From contig JADJHJ010000015.1 in NCBI GenBank assembly GCA_016707605.1, positions 1 through 64,000 on the forward strand: a DNA stretch of 64,000 nt, given 5' to 3'. The notes below the pieces were generated by a model, which was given only the letters and a program-made list of their open reading frames with translations, was not told the DNA's origin and did no database searches. How positions within the stretch are numbered: the first letter of the stretch is position 1; each line of letters begins with the position of its first letter. Source of the stretch: Candidatus Promineofilum glycogenicum. GTDB taxonomy: Bacteria; Chloroflexota; Anaerolineae; Promineifilales; Promineifilaceae. Made by a program: the position numbers and the translations under genes. Shown here in pieces: positions 50,333 through 57,725 of this stretch.

Positions 50333-51064
50333 CTACAGCCCCTGCGCCAGCCGCTTGATCAGCCGGCGAGGCATGTTGAGCTCGCGCATAAGTTCTTGCG
50401 TGGCGGCCACGTCGTAGGCCACGCGGCGGAACTCCAGCGTCATGGCCTCGGCGTCGAGCAGGGCGTAGGCGGCACGGGGGTCGCCGTCGCGCGGCTGGCC
50501 GACGCCGCCGGGGTTGACGATCAGCCGGTGGCGGCTCAGGTCGATCACGTCGCCGTGCTCCACCAGGGTGAAGGACAACTCGCCGGCGGCCTCATCGAGC
50601 ACGAAGACGGCCGGCACGTGGGTGTGGCCGACCAGGCAGCAGGGCGTGTCGAAGTGGGCGAAGTTCTCCATCGCCGTGGGCAGGTCGAGGATGTACTCCC
50701 AGACGGGGTGGCGCGGGCTGGCGTGGGCCAGAGTGAAGGGCGGCTCGGCGCGCAGCGGCGGCAGGTCGTTCAGGTAGGCGCGGTTGTCGGCCGTCAGCGT
50801 CCGCTGCGTCCAGTGCACGACCATGCGCGCCTCGGCGTTGAAGTCGAAGGCGTCGAGCTTGTCCAGCACGGCCCAGTCGTGGTTGCCCGACAGGGCCAGC
50901 GGCTCCAGTGCCCGCAGCCGTTCGACGCACTCGTTGGGCTGTGGCCCGTAGCCGACCAGGTCGCCCAGGAACCAGACGCGGTCATACTGCCCGTCGGCGT
51001 CGGCCAGCACGGCCTCGAGGGCGACAAGATTGGCGTGGATATCGGAGAGGAGGAGGGTGGGCAT
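50333..51064 (-). CDS. Calcineurin-like metallophosphoesterase
   Basis: A 243-residue two-metal phosphoesterase. All motif groups are present: LSDIHANLVAL, FLGDLVGYGPQP, LSGNHDW, LAHASPRHP, VGHTHVPAVF and NPGGVGQPRDGDP. This is the DUF/YfcE-related subgroup often acting on cyclic or bis-nucleotides; the true substrate is unknown. The start lies next to an inverted repeat. Monocistronic. Confidence 0.88.
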   Translation of the reverse strand: MPTLLLSDIHANLVALEAVLADADGQYDRVWFLGDLVGYGPQPNECVERLRALEPLALSGNHDWAVLDKLDAFDFNAEARMVVHWTQRTLTADNRAYLNDLPPLRAEPPFTLAHASPRHPVWEYILDLPTAMENFAHFDTPCCLVGHTHVPAVFVLDEAAGELSFTLVEHGDVIDLSRHRLIVNPGGVGQPRDGDPRAAYALLDAEAMTLEFRRVAYDVAATQELMRELNMPRRLIKRLAQGL

Positions 51065-51068
51065 GGGA

Positions 51069-51194
51069 GTTATCAGTTAGTAGTTGGCAGTTGTCAGTAT
51101 GCAGTTGACAGTAAGCAGTATACAGTATTCAGTATTCAGACTGTATACTGTATACTGATTACTGCTTACTGAATACTGACAACTGGCAACTGAC
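51069..51194. repeat. Imperfect inverted repeat (GTCAGTATGCAGTTGACAGT type), family C-like
   Basis: TTAGTAGTTGGCAGTTGTCA and many CAGTATACAGTATTCAG pieces are mirrored by CTGAATACTGACAACTGG. It fills the whole divergent gap up to the tsaE ATG, so any promoter must lie within it. Confidence 0.75.
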
Positions 51195-51704
51195 ATGGCA
51201 ATCCTGGACGACCGCACCCTCGACTTCGTCAGCACCAGCGTGCCGCAGACGGAGCGGCTGGGCATCCGCCTGGGCGAACTGCTGGAGCCGGGCGACGTGG
51301 TCTGCCTGTCGGGCGAGTTGGGCGCGGGCAAGACGACGCTGGCGCGGGGCATCGGCCGCGGCTGGGGCACGCCGTTGCGCGTCACCAGCCCGTCCTACGT
51401 CCTGGTCAACGAGTACCCCCGCCCGCGCGACGGCAGCACGCTCTACCACGTCGACGGCTACCGGCTGGAGCGGGCGGCCGACGTGGCCACCGTAGGGCTG
51501 GAGGACATCTTCGACAGCGGCGCGGCGGTGATGATCGAATGGCCGGAGCACGTGCTGGCCCTGTTGCCGGCCGACCGGCTGTGGATCACCCTCAGCTATG
51601 ACAGCCCGACGCGCCGCCGCCTGCGCCTGAACGCCGCCGGCCCGCGGGCGACCATTCTGCTGGGCGACTTTCGTAAGAATGCCTTTGGGTTGGGGTTAAG
51701 GTAG
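51195..51704 (+). CDS. tsaE: tRNA threonylcarbamoyladenosine biosynthesis ATPase TsaE
   Basis: A 169-residue P-loop ATPase that helps TsaB-TsaD make t6A37 in ANN-decoding tRNAs. The Walker A is SGELGAGKTTLARGIGR (about 39-55), then TSPSYVLVNEYPR and VDGYRLERAADVATVGLED. The HxDxYR-like block HVDGYRL and the late IEWPEH are family marks. It heads a tsaE-tsaB-rimI group. The genes are separated by 62 and 8 bases. Confidence 0.93.
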   Translation: MAILDDRTLDFVSTSVPQTERLGIRLGELLEPGDVVCLSGELGAGKTTLARGIGRGWGTPLRVTSPSYVLVNEYPRPRDGSTLYHVDGYRLERAADVATVGLEDIFDSGAAVMIEWPEHVLALLPADRLWITLSYDSPTRRRLRLNAAGPRATILLGDFRKNAFGLGLR

Positions 51705-51744
51705 GGATTGGCTCCTGCCCTAATCCCTAATCCCTAATCCCTAA
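51701..51744. repeat. TAATCCC repeats (family H)
   Basis: GTAGGGATTGGCTCCTGCCC and three copies of TAATCCC lie between tsaE and tsaB. Similar units form an inverted repeat at 63283. Confidence 0.7.
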
Positions 51745-51766
51745 ATTTCGGGTTGATTTTTGTCTT

Positions 51767-52426
51767 ATGATTCTAGCAATCGACACGGCAACCGATTGGC
51801 TGGGCCTGGCCCTCCACGATGGCGCGACCGTGCTGGCCGAGTTCGGCTGGCGCAGCCGGCGCACGCAGACGGTCGAGCTGGCCCCGGCCGTGGCCCAGTT
51901 GTGGAGCCGGACGGGCGTCGCCCCCAGCGACCTGAGCGCCGTGGCCGTGGCCATCGGCCCCGGCTCCTACACCGGCCTGCGCGTCGGCCTGGCGCTGGCC
52001 AAGGGCATCGCCCTGGCCCAGAAGCTGCCGCTGGTCGGCGTGCCCACGCTCGACATCGTCGCCGCCGCCGTCTGCCGGCTGGAGACGGATCTGGTGGTCG
52101 TGGCCGAGGCCGGACGCACGCGCCTGTGGGCCGGGCAGTACCAGTGGGCGGTCAAGCGTGGCTGGGAGGGAATCGGCGAGCCGATGCTGACCACCTGGGA
52201 CGAGTTGGCGACGCGGCTGCAACTGCCGGTGGCCTTCGCCGGAGAGATCGACGCCGCGGCGGCCAAGCTGCTGCGCCGCGCCAACCGCGCGGCCATCATC
52301 GCCCCGCCGGCCGAATCGGTGCGCCGCGCGGCCATGCTGGCCGAGATCGGCTGGCAGCGCTGGAAGCGCAAGCAGACCGACGACGCCAACACCCTGGCCC
52401 CCCTCTACCTGCGCGAACCGGGCTAG
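51767..52426 (+). CDS. tsaB: tRNA threonylcarbamoyladenosine biosynthesis protein TsaB
   Basis: A 219-residue ASKHA-fold scaffold that binds TsaD and TsaE for t6A formation. Typical are MILAIDTATDWLGLAL at the start, LSAVAVAIGPGSYTGLRVGL (near 56-75) and VVVAEAGRTRLWAGQY. It follows tsaE and is followed eight bases later by rimI, the common order. TsaD is not in this window. Confidence 0.93.
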   Translation: MILAIDTATDWLGLALHDGATVLAEFGWRSRRTQTVELAPAVAQLWSRTGVAPSDLSAVAVAIGPGSYTGLRVGLALAKGIALAQKLPLVGVPTLDIVAAAVCRLETDLVVVAEAGRTRLWAGQYQWAVKRGWEGIGEPMLTTWDELATRLQLPVAFAGEIDAAAAKLLRRANRAAIIAPPAESVRRAAMLAEIGWQRWKRKQTDDANTLAPLYLREPG

Positions 52427-52434
52427 ACGAGCCG

Positions 52435-52980
52435 ATGCTGCCTCTACCCGCCCCCTACCGCCTGCGGCCGATGGCGCTTGCCGACATCCCGGCCGTGCTG
52501 GAAATCGACCGCGCCTCCTTCCCCAGCCCGGCCCCGGAGCAGTTGTTCATCAACGAACTGACCGATAACCAGTTGGCCCACTATCAGGTGTTGGCCCGCG
52601 GTGAAGGGGCGAGTGAAAAGCTCATCGGCTTTGCCGGCTTCTGGCTCATCGCCGGCGAAGTCCACATCAGCACCATCGCCGTGGCCCCGGCGGAGCGCGG
52701 GCGCGGCCGGGGGGAGTGGCTGCTGCTAAACTTGCTGTGGCTGGCCTGTGCCCTCGACCCGCTGCTGATCACGCTGGAGGTGCGGCGCGGCAACGCCGTG
52801 GCCCAGGCGCTCTACGCCAAGTACCGCTTCGAGGAAGTCGGTGTGCGCCGCCGCTACTACCGCGACACGGGCGAGGATGCGCTGCTGCTGACCGTCGACC
52901 TGGCCGCGCAACCCGACTACTGCGCCTGGCTGGCCCAAAAGGGCGCGGGGTTGCGTACTGACGGCCCCGGCAGTGTATAA
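52435..52980 (+). CDS. rimI: Ribosomal-protein-alanine N-acetyltransferase RimI-like
   Basis: A 181-residue GNAT acetyltransferase; RimI acetylates the N-terminal alanine of ribosomal protein S18. The core has RPMALADIPAVLEIDRASFP (12-31), the acetyl-CoA loop VAPAERGRGRGEWLL (near 84-98), and LEVRRGNAVAQALYAKYRFE. A 20-residue C-terminal extension is longer than usual. The ATG at 52435 lies just after the tsaB stop. It closes the t6A operon, and this pairing with tsaB is common in bacteria. Confidence 0.88.
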   Translation: MLPLPAPYRLRPMALADIPAVLEIDRASFPSPAPEQLFINELTDNQLAHYQVLARGEGASEKLIGFAGFWLIAGEVHISTIAVAPAERGRGRGEWLLLNLLWLACALDPLLITLEVRRGNAVAQALYAKYRFEEVGVRRRYYRDTGEDALLLTVDLAAQPDYCAWLAQKGAGLRTDGPGSV

Positions 52981-53047
52981 ACCACAGATTACACAGATTT
53001 CACCGATTGGGTCTTCCAATCGGTGAAATCTGTGTAATCTGTGGTTC
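52981..53047. repeat. Inverted repeat family B
   Basis: ACCACAGATTACACAGATTT is mirrored by AAATCTGTGTAATCTGTGGT around CCGATTGGGTCTTCCAATCGG. It starts one base after the rimI stop codon and may terminate the operon. Confidence 0.88.
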
Positions 53048-53067
53048 CCATCTCTGAGGAGTATCAC

Positions 53068-54102
53068 GTGAGCGGACAACACGTATTCATCACCGGCGGG
53101 GCCGGGTTCATCGGCGTCAACGCCGCCGACCACTTTCTGCGGCGCGGCGACGCTGTGACCGTCTACGACAACCTGTCGCGCCGCGGCGGGCGGGCCAACC
53201 TCGACTGGCTCTTCGCCACCCACGGCGGCGAGCGGCTGCGCGTGGTCGAGGCCGACATCCGCGACGACCCGCGGCTGGCGGCCAGTGTGGCCGAGGCGTC
53301 GCCCGACGTGGTGCTGCACCTGGCCGGGCAGGTGGCCGTCACCCAGTCGGTCGTCGACCCGCGCGCGGACTTCGAGGCCAACGCCCTGGGCACGTTCAAC
53401 GTGCTGGAGGCGGTGCGCCACGGCGCGCCGGGGGCGGCCGTCCTCTACGCCAGCACCAACAAGGTCTACGGCGGCATGGAGCACGTCGGCATCGTCCGCG
53501 CCGGCGACCGCTACGCCTACGCCGACTACCCCCACGGCATCCCGGAGAGCTTCCCGCTCGACTTCCACTCCCCCTACGGCTGCTCCAAGGGCGCGGGCGA
53601 CCAGTACATGCGCGACTACGCCCGCATCTACGGCCTGCGCACGCTGGTGCTGCGCCAGTCGTGCATCTATGGCCGGCGGCAGTTCGGCGTGGAGGATCAG
53701 GGCTGGGTGGCCCACTTCGTCATCGCCACGGTGCTGGGCCGGCCCATCGCCATCTACGGCGACGGGATGCAGGTGCGCGACGTGCTCTACATCGACGACC
53801 TGCTGGCCGCCTATCAGGCGGGCATCGACCGCATCGACGACCTGCGCGGCGAGGTGCTCAACCTGGGCGGCGGGCCGGACAACACGCTGTCGGTCTGGGG
53901 CGAGTTCGGGCCGCTGCTGGAGGGGCTGGCCGGGCGGCCCATCGCCGTGCAGCACGGCCCGTGGCGGCCGGGCGACCAGCGCGTCTTCGTGGCCGACATC
54001 CGGCGGGCGGCGGAGCGGCTGGGCTGGCGGCCGCAGGTCAGCCCGGCCGAGGGGGTGCGGCGGCTGTACGAGTGGGTGGCGGCTAACCGGGAGTTGTTTT
54101 AA
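53068..54102 (+). CDS. NAD-dependent epimerase/dehydratase, CDP-paratose 2-epimerase type
   Basis: A 344-residue extended short-chain sugar-nucleotide enzyme. NAD binding: GGAGFIG at 8-14. Active site: the Tyr-x-x-x-Lys in SPYGCSKGAGDQYMRDYARI (near 165), with the Thr/Ser in STNKVYGG. The GCSKGA block with VRQSCIYGRRQFG is typical of CDP-paratose 2-epimerases, which make CDP-tyvelose for surface glycans. GTG at 53068 is chosen over the upstream one because GAGGAG lies at 53056-53061. No other CDP-sugar gene is visible. Confidence 0.82.
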   Translation: MSGQHVFITGGAGFIGVNAADHFLRRGDAVTVYDNLSRRGGRANLDWLFATHGGERLRVVEADIRDDPRLAASVAEASPDVVLHLAGQVAVTQSVVDPRADFEANALGTFNVLEAVRHGAPGAAVLYASTNKVYGGMEHVGIVRAGDRYAYADYPHGIPESFPLDFHSPYGCSKGAGDQYMRDYARIYGLRTLVLRQSCIYGRRQFGVEDQGWVAHFVIATVLGRPIAIYGDGMQVRDVLYIDDLLAAYQAGIDRIDDLRGEVLNLGGGPDNTLSVWGEFGPLLEGLAGRPIAVQHGPWRPGDQRVFVADIRRAAERLGWRPQVSPAEGVRRLYEWVAANRELF

Positions 54103-54103
54103 A

Positions 54104-54251
54104 GAAACCACAGATTTCACAGATTTCAGGCGCGGGTCATAAGTCGTTGCGGTCATTTGTGCGTAATGGCATTTACGCGCGACCGACATGATTAACCGTG
54201 ACCTGAGTAACCGGCAAAAATCTGTGAAATCTGTGCAATCTGTGGTTTCCC
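54104..54251. repeat. Family B inverted repeat with a 90-base core
   Basis: GAAACCACAGATTTCACAGA is mirrored by AAATCTGTGAAATCTGTGCA and AATCTGTGGTTTC. The core between the arms contains another small palindrome, GCGTAA-TGGCAT-TTACGC at 54161-54178, and the start codon of the next gene. The long core makes this the largest copy of the family. Confidence 0.82.
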
Positions 54252-54742
54252 TTCTTCTCTTCATCCTCATCGGCGTGCTGACGGCGGCCGTCGGCGAACT
54301 GCAATTCTCCGTCTTCATCCGCGGCGACTGGGCCAACCTGTTCGGCTCGATGGTCTTCAACGCCGTCTACCTGGCCGGGGCGTTCGTCGTGACGCGGCTG
54401 CTGTTCCGGCTGCTGCCGCGCCGGGCGGCGTTTCTGCTCACCGTCGCCCTGGCCGCCGTCGCCGGGCTGATGGTCGAGTGGTTCCTCATCGGCAACTCCC
54501 CCTGGGGCAACCCCGACGCCAGCCAGATCGGCATGGCCGCCTACTGGGCCTGTCTGGTGGTCGTGCCGCTGATTGTGATCGATCCTGACCTACGACTGCG
54601 CCGGCTCAAGCGGGCCATTGCCATCTATGCCGCCGTCTACAGCGCTGCGGCCGTGGCGGCGTGGGCGCTGCTGCCGGGCGAGACGTGGGGCGCGGCTTAT
54701 CACCTCTGGTCGGTGGTATTCGGCTATTTGGGGTTAGCATGA
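54188..54742 (+). CDS. Small integral membrane protein, function unknown
   Basis: A 184-residue protein with about five helices (VVSLLLFILIGVLTAAV, then FNAVYLAGAFVVTRLLF, FLLTVALAAVAGLMVEW, YWACLVVVPLIVI and AVYSAAAVAAWALL). I do not recognise it. The first 18 residues (MINRDLSNRQKSVKSVQS) are coded by the right arm and core of a family B repeat; the native start may be GTG 54242. The gene lies downstream of the epimerase, but the repeat could separate them. Confidence 0.6.
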   Translation: MINRDLSNRQKSVKSVQSVVSLLLFILIGVLTAAVGELQFSVFIRGDWANLFGSMVFNAVYLAGAFVVTRLLFRLLPRRAAFLLTVALAAVAGLMVEWFLIGNSPWGNPDASQIGMAAYWACLVVVPLIVIDPDLRLRRLKRAIAIYAAVYSAAAVAAWALLPGETWGAAYHLWSVVFGYLGLA

Positions 54743-54786
54743 TGATTCGGTCACGGGGACGAGTTTGAGAGAGGGGGCTGGAACTC

Positions 54787-55039
54787 TTGCGAGGTTGGCG
54801 GCCTGCGACCCCAAGCTTTACGCCGGGACTGTCCGACAAGGCGATGGCCCAGCGCATCATCAAGCGAATCCAATGGCTGGGCGACCACCTGGACGATACG
54901 GTGCTTGACCGGGCAGTGGCAAAGCTTCTACAAGCTGCGTGCCGGCGACTATCGCGTGCTATATCGGCTTGAACAAAACGCAGAGGTCACAACGCTCGTC
55001 ATAGAGTTCGTCCGCCACCGGCGCGAGGTCTACAAGTAG
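54787..55039 (+). pseudogene. RelE/ParE-type toxin remnant
   Basis: The last 36 codons (from about 54930 to TAG 55037-55039) read QWQSFYKLRAGDYRVLYRLE then IEFVRHRREVYK, a RelE/ParE toxin C terminus with the core KLRAGDYRV and HRREVY. Upstream, in another frame, MAQRIIKRIQWLGDHLDDTV continues the expected alpha helix. At least one base is missing near 54920, and the N-terminal strand is damaged. No antitoxin gene precedes it. It is a dead toxin gene. Confidence 0.75.
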
Positions 55040-55045
55040 CGCCAC

Positions 55046-55582
55046 TCACTCAATCTCAATCCGCGTCACCGCCTCAAAATCGATCGCCGTCTCGCTGCCC
55101 AACACGGCTTGCAAGGCCAACTGGGCGAACTGGAAGAACGCCTGCAGGTCGGCGATGCGGTCCAGATAGAAGCGGGCCAGGCGTTGCTCCTCCGGCGAGA
55201 GCTGGCACTCGGCCGCCTGGAGCTTCTCGATGCTCTCCCCCAGCACGTGCAGCGCCACCTGCACCTCGCGCTGTTCGCGGCTGCCCAGCACGTTGCGGAT
55301 GACCTGCCACATGTCTGACTCGGCCTTGTAGAACTTGCGTCGCTCGCCGCGCACCCACACCTCCTTGGCCATGCCCCAGCGCTCCAGGTCGCGCATGTTC
55401 ATGCTGACCGAGCCTTTGCTGATGCGGAGTGTGTCGCACAGTTCATCGAGCGACAGCGGTTCGGGGCTGAGCAGCAGCGTGCCATAGAGGCGGCCCATCA
55501 CGTCGCTGAAGCCAAAGAAGCCGGCCAGCCGCCCCAGGCCGGAGACGGTGCTGTTGTTGACGGCGGTCAATGTCTCGTGCAT
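55046..55582 (-). CDS. GbsR/MarR-like transcriptional regulator
   Basis: A 178-residue winged helix-turn-helix regulator of the GbsR (PadR/MarR-like) group. The helix-turn-helix is LSLDELCDTLRISKGSVSMN MRDLERWGMAKEV (given as two parts, near 45-77), with VRGERRKFYKAESDMW as wing. The C terminus is helical and dimerising. Members of this group respond to choline or antibiotics; the ligand here is unknown. The ATG at 55582 follows a perfect operator, so autoregulation is likely. Confidence 0.8.
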   Translation of the reverse strand: MHETLTAVNNSTVSGLGRLAGFFGFSDVMGRLYGTLLLSPEPLSLDELCDTLRISKGSVSMNMRDLERWGMAKEVWVRGERRKFYKAESDMWQVIRNVLGSREQREVQVALHVLGESIEKLQAAECQLSPEEQRLARFYLDRIADLQAFFQFAQLALQAVLGSETAIDFEAVTRIEIE

Positions 55583-55594
55583 AAGTTCCCTACG

Positions 55595-55623
55595 TTCAAA
55601 ATGTTTTGAATGAACTGATAATA
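55595..55623 (-). promoter_or_regulatory. Promoter and palindromic operator of the GbsR-like gene
   Basis: TTCAAAA-TG-TTTTGAA (55595-55610) has perfect 7-base arms. On the coding strand TATTAT (55623-55618) lies just upstream of it, so the operator covers the transcription start. AGGGAA precedes the ATG at 55582. Confidence 0.7.
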
Positions 55624-55660
55624 TCAGAGGAAGGGCTATGAGACAAGGGGCGGGGGGGAC

Positions 55661-55738
55661 AGTGGCGAGTGGCCAGGGGCGAGTGGCGGGTGGCAAGCGA
55701 CGACTCACCCGTTACCCGTTACTCGTTACTCGTCACCG
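55661..55738. repeat. CGAGTGGC heptamer repeats (family C-like)
   Basis: AGTGGCGAGTGGCCAGG, GAGTGGCGGGTGGC and then reversed ACCCGTTACCCGTTACTCG pieces. It encodes the last codons of one frame of the broken thiD gene (TAGDE end). Confidence 0.7.
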
Positions 55739-55747
55739 GCCGTCATC

Positions 55748-56643
55748 TCACTTCGCTTCCACCGGCCCAGTCCGGCCCCACGCCGCGCCGCGGCCGATGG
55801 CAGCGTGGGTGAACGCCTGGGCGCGGTGGATGGCGTCGGGCCAGGCGTGGCCCAGAGCGACGAAGGCGCAGATGGCGGCCGAGAGCGTGTCGCCGCTGCC
55901 GTGGGTGTTGATGGTGTCGATGCGCGGCTGGGGTAGTTCGATTGACTGTTGACCATCCCAATACACGTCCACCATCTCGTCGCCCCGTTGGATACCTTTG
56001 AGCAAAATGCGTGTCGCGCCGGAAGAAGGCAGGGGGGCGGAGGGGCGGGGGAGCAGGGGAGATGCGTTCGCAGGCCGGTACCAGACGGGGAATCTTGAGA
56101 TTGCAGCAGTTCTACTCCCCCCTGCTCCCCCGCTCCCCCGCCCCCCTGCGCCTCATCCCACATCCTCAATAACCGCGCCTCCGCCCGGTTCGGCGTCACC
56201 AGATCGGCCAACGGGAAGAGCAGCGCCCGATAGGCCGCGGCCACCGCCGGCGGAAACATCGCCTCGCCGCGGTGGTTGACCAGCACCGGATCGATGATGA
56301 TGTAGGGGCGGGTCTGAGACCCGCCCCTACCAATGTCCACGTTGCGCCAATACGTCAGCCGCTCAGCCACCACCTCCACAATCTCCACCCGCCCCAGGAA
56401 GCCGGTCTTGATCGCCACCGCGCCATAGTCGGACAGGACAGCATCAATCTGCGCGGCAACGAAATCGGGTGGCAGGGTGTTGACGGCGGCCACGCGCTCG
56501 CTGTTCTGGGCCGTGACGGCGGTAATGGCGCTCAGGCCATAGACGCCCAGCGCGGCCCAGGTCTTCAGGTCGGCCTGCAAGCCGGCCGCGCCGCCGGAGT
56601 CGGAGCCGGCGATGGTTAGGAGGGGAAGGGGTTGGGGCATCAC
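55748..56643 (-). pseudogene. thiD: Hydroxymethylpyrimidine (phosphate) kinase, interrupted by repeats
   Basis: Thiamine pyrimidine kinase in two frames. From 56643: MMPQPLPLLTIAGSDSGGAA (substrate loop), AVTAQNSERV, IKTGFLG and VDPVLVNHRGE-like IIIDPVLVNHRGEAM, up to RAEARLLRMWDEA. A small repeat (56306-56331) adds GRGGSQTRPY in frame. A family E palindrome at 56025-56152 then breaks the gene. The C-terminal part, LLKGIQRGDEMVDVYWDGQQ and the anion-hole THGSGDTLSAAI, resumes in another frame and ends at 55748. It can work only if two polypeptides complement. Confidence 0.82.
56025..56152. repeat. Family E palindrome splitting thiD
   Basis: AGGCAGGGGGGCGGAGGGG and GGGGGAGCAGGGGAG are mirrored by CTGCTCCCCCGCTCCCCCGC, with about 50 bases of core. 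It lies between the N-lobe and the GSGDT loop of the kinase. Confidence 0.85.
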
Positions 56644-56721
56644 TCCAATGATAGCAGGGCGGGGGGCGCGCCGTCTATCAGGGAGTCGGAAAGGTTAGCG
56701 AACAGCCGAAGGACAAACGAG

Positions 56722-56967
56722 CTAACGCGGGTCGGCGGGAACGGGCAACTCGGCCAGGCGCATGACGAGCCGCAGCGCCTCGTTGACCGCTTCCTGAGTA
56801 GGAAAGGCCCGCGCAACGTCGGGCGCGAGCAGGACCAGATTCGTTCCCTGAGCAAAGGCACCGGCATATTTGCCGCGCACGCCGTCTTTCAGTAAGGTGG
56901 ACAGGTCGTATTCGGGAAGAAGATCGTCACTCAGATCGTCCTGCTTGTCAGAAGCTTCCCAGTTCAT
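56722..56967 (-). CDS. Presumed antitoxin of the second BrnT module
   Basis: An 81-residue protein. LLPEYDLSTLLKDGVRGKYA near 16 and LVLLAPDVARAFPTQEAVNE near 44 match the partner of the first BrnT (11889-12110). It overlaps brnT by 20 bases and follows it on the same strand, so the toxin is translated first. The DNA-binding fold is not identified. It should be acidic enough to bind the basic toxin. Confidence 0.72.
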   Translation of the reverse strand: MNWEASDKQDDLSDDLLPEYDLSTLLKDGVRGKYAGAFAQGTNLVLLAPDVARAFPTQEAVNEALRLVMRLAELPVPADPR

Positions 56968-57226
56968 AGGCTGTTCGTTCTGTCGCGGTCAACTCACGAG
57001 CGCTAATGAGGCGGAGTCGCGTTCCTCGCTCCGTGTGGGCCACGATCAACAAGCGGCGCTCAAATGACATGCCGACGGTAATAAAACGCTCTTCGTCCTG
57101 CGAGTGAAGCGGGTCCGGAACAGTCAAAGAAAGCGGATCGACCAAGACCGTCGCGGCTTCATCGAAAGACACACCATGTTTGCGAAGATTGGCGGCTGCC
57201 TTGTCGGGATGCCATTCGAACTCCAC
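56948..57226 (-). CDS. BrnT-family toxin, second copy
   Basis: A 92-residue BrnT toxin: MEFEWHPDKAAANLRKHGVS at the start, DEERFITVGMSFERRLLIVA in the middle and RLRLISARELTATERTAYE at the end. These match the first copy at 11630. The start is GTG at 57226, supported by TATACT exactly six bases before it and no ribosome binding site. An ATG four bases upstream is out of frame. As in the first module, the toxin precedes its partner. Confidence 0.85.
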   Translation of the reverse strand: MEFEWHPDKAAANLRKHGVSFDEAATVLVDPLSLTVPDPLHSQDEERFITVGMSFERRLLIVAHTERGTRLRLISARELTATERTAYELGSF

Positions 57227-57335
57227 GCCATTAGTATAGCTTCATTCGTTGGCATCGTCTACCAGCCGTGACAGCGTTCAAATCAAGTACGATAGAAAAC
57301 CCTCAACTCTCTATAATCATCAACAGAGGCAACTA

Positions 57336-57541
57336 ATGACATCGGACGAGCTACTAACAGACCAATTCATGCCCTGGAGCAAGAGTTGCTGGCCTTCGAG
57401 CGCAAGTACAGCCTCTGCTCGGAGACATTCTACGCGGCCTACGTCACCGGCGAGGAGCCGGAGGACGATAGTTGGGTGCTGGATTTTGGCGAGTGGGCGA
57501 GCGTCTACCGCAAGTGGTTGGAGCGTCAGGCACTTGTATGA
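57336..57541 (+). pseudogene. Small antitoxin-like gene with a frameshift
   Basis: ATG 57336 (GAGG at 57326-57329) reads MTSDELLTDQ. After one base is skipped near 57362, the next frame gives HALEQELLAFERKYSLCSET then FYAAYVTGEEPEDDSWVLDF and GEWASVYRKWLERQALV before TGA. This matches a small helical antitoxin family seen beside putative nucleases. TATAAT lies at 57312-57317. The next small frame starts within its stop codon. Confidence 0.6.
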
Positions 57542-57666
57542 ACCCGCCCCAGCGCCTCAATCCACTCATCCGTCAGCTTGGCAACGTGCTCAATATGTCT
57601 TTCGTCGCGAAGAGTGGTGACGAACGTCACTTACCTGAACCGCTGACGATGCTACTCTATTATTAG
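57538..57666 (+). CDS. Short remnant downstream of the broken antitoxin gene
   Basis: A 42-codon frame (MNPPQRLNPLIRQLGNVLNM then SFVAKSGDERHLPEPLTMLL and YY) overlaps the preceding stop by four bases, the layout of toxin-antitoxin pairs. It is too short to be a complete toxin and I recognise no domain. Confidence 0.3.
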   Translation: MNPPQRLNPLIRQLGNVLNMSFVAKSGDERHLPEPLTMLLYY

Positions 57667-57725
57667 AGCTTGTTGCCAGGCGCGGGCGCGCTTTGCTACC
57701 CGCCTTTTTCGTTCAGGAGGATGCC

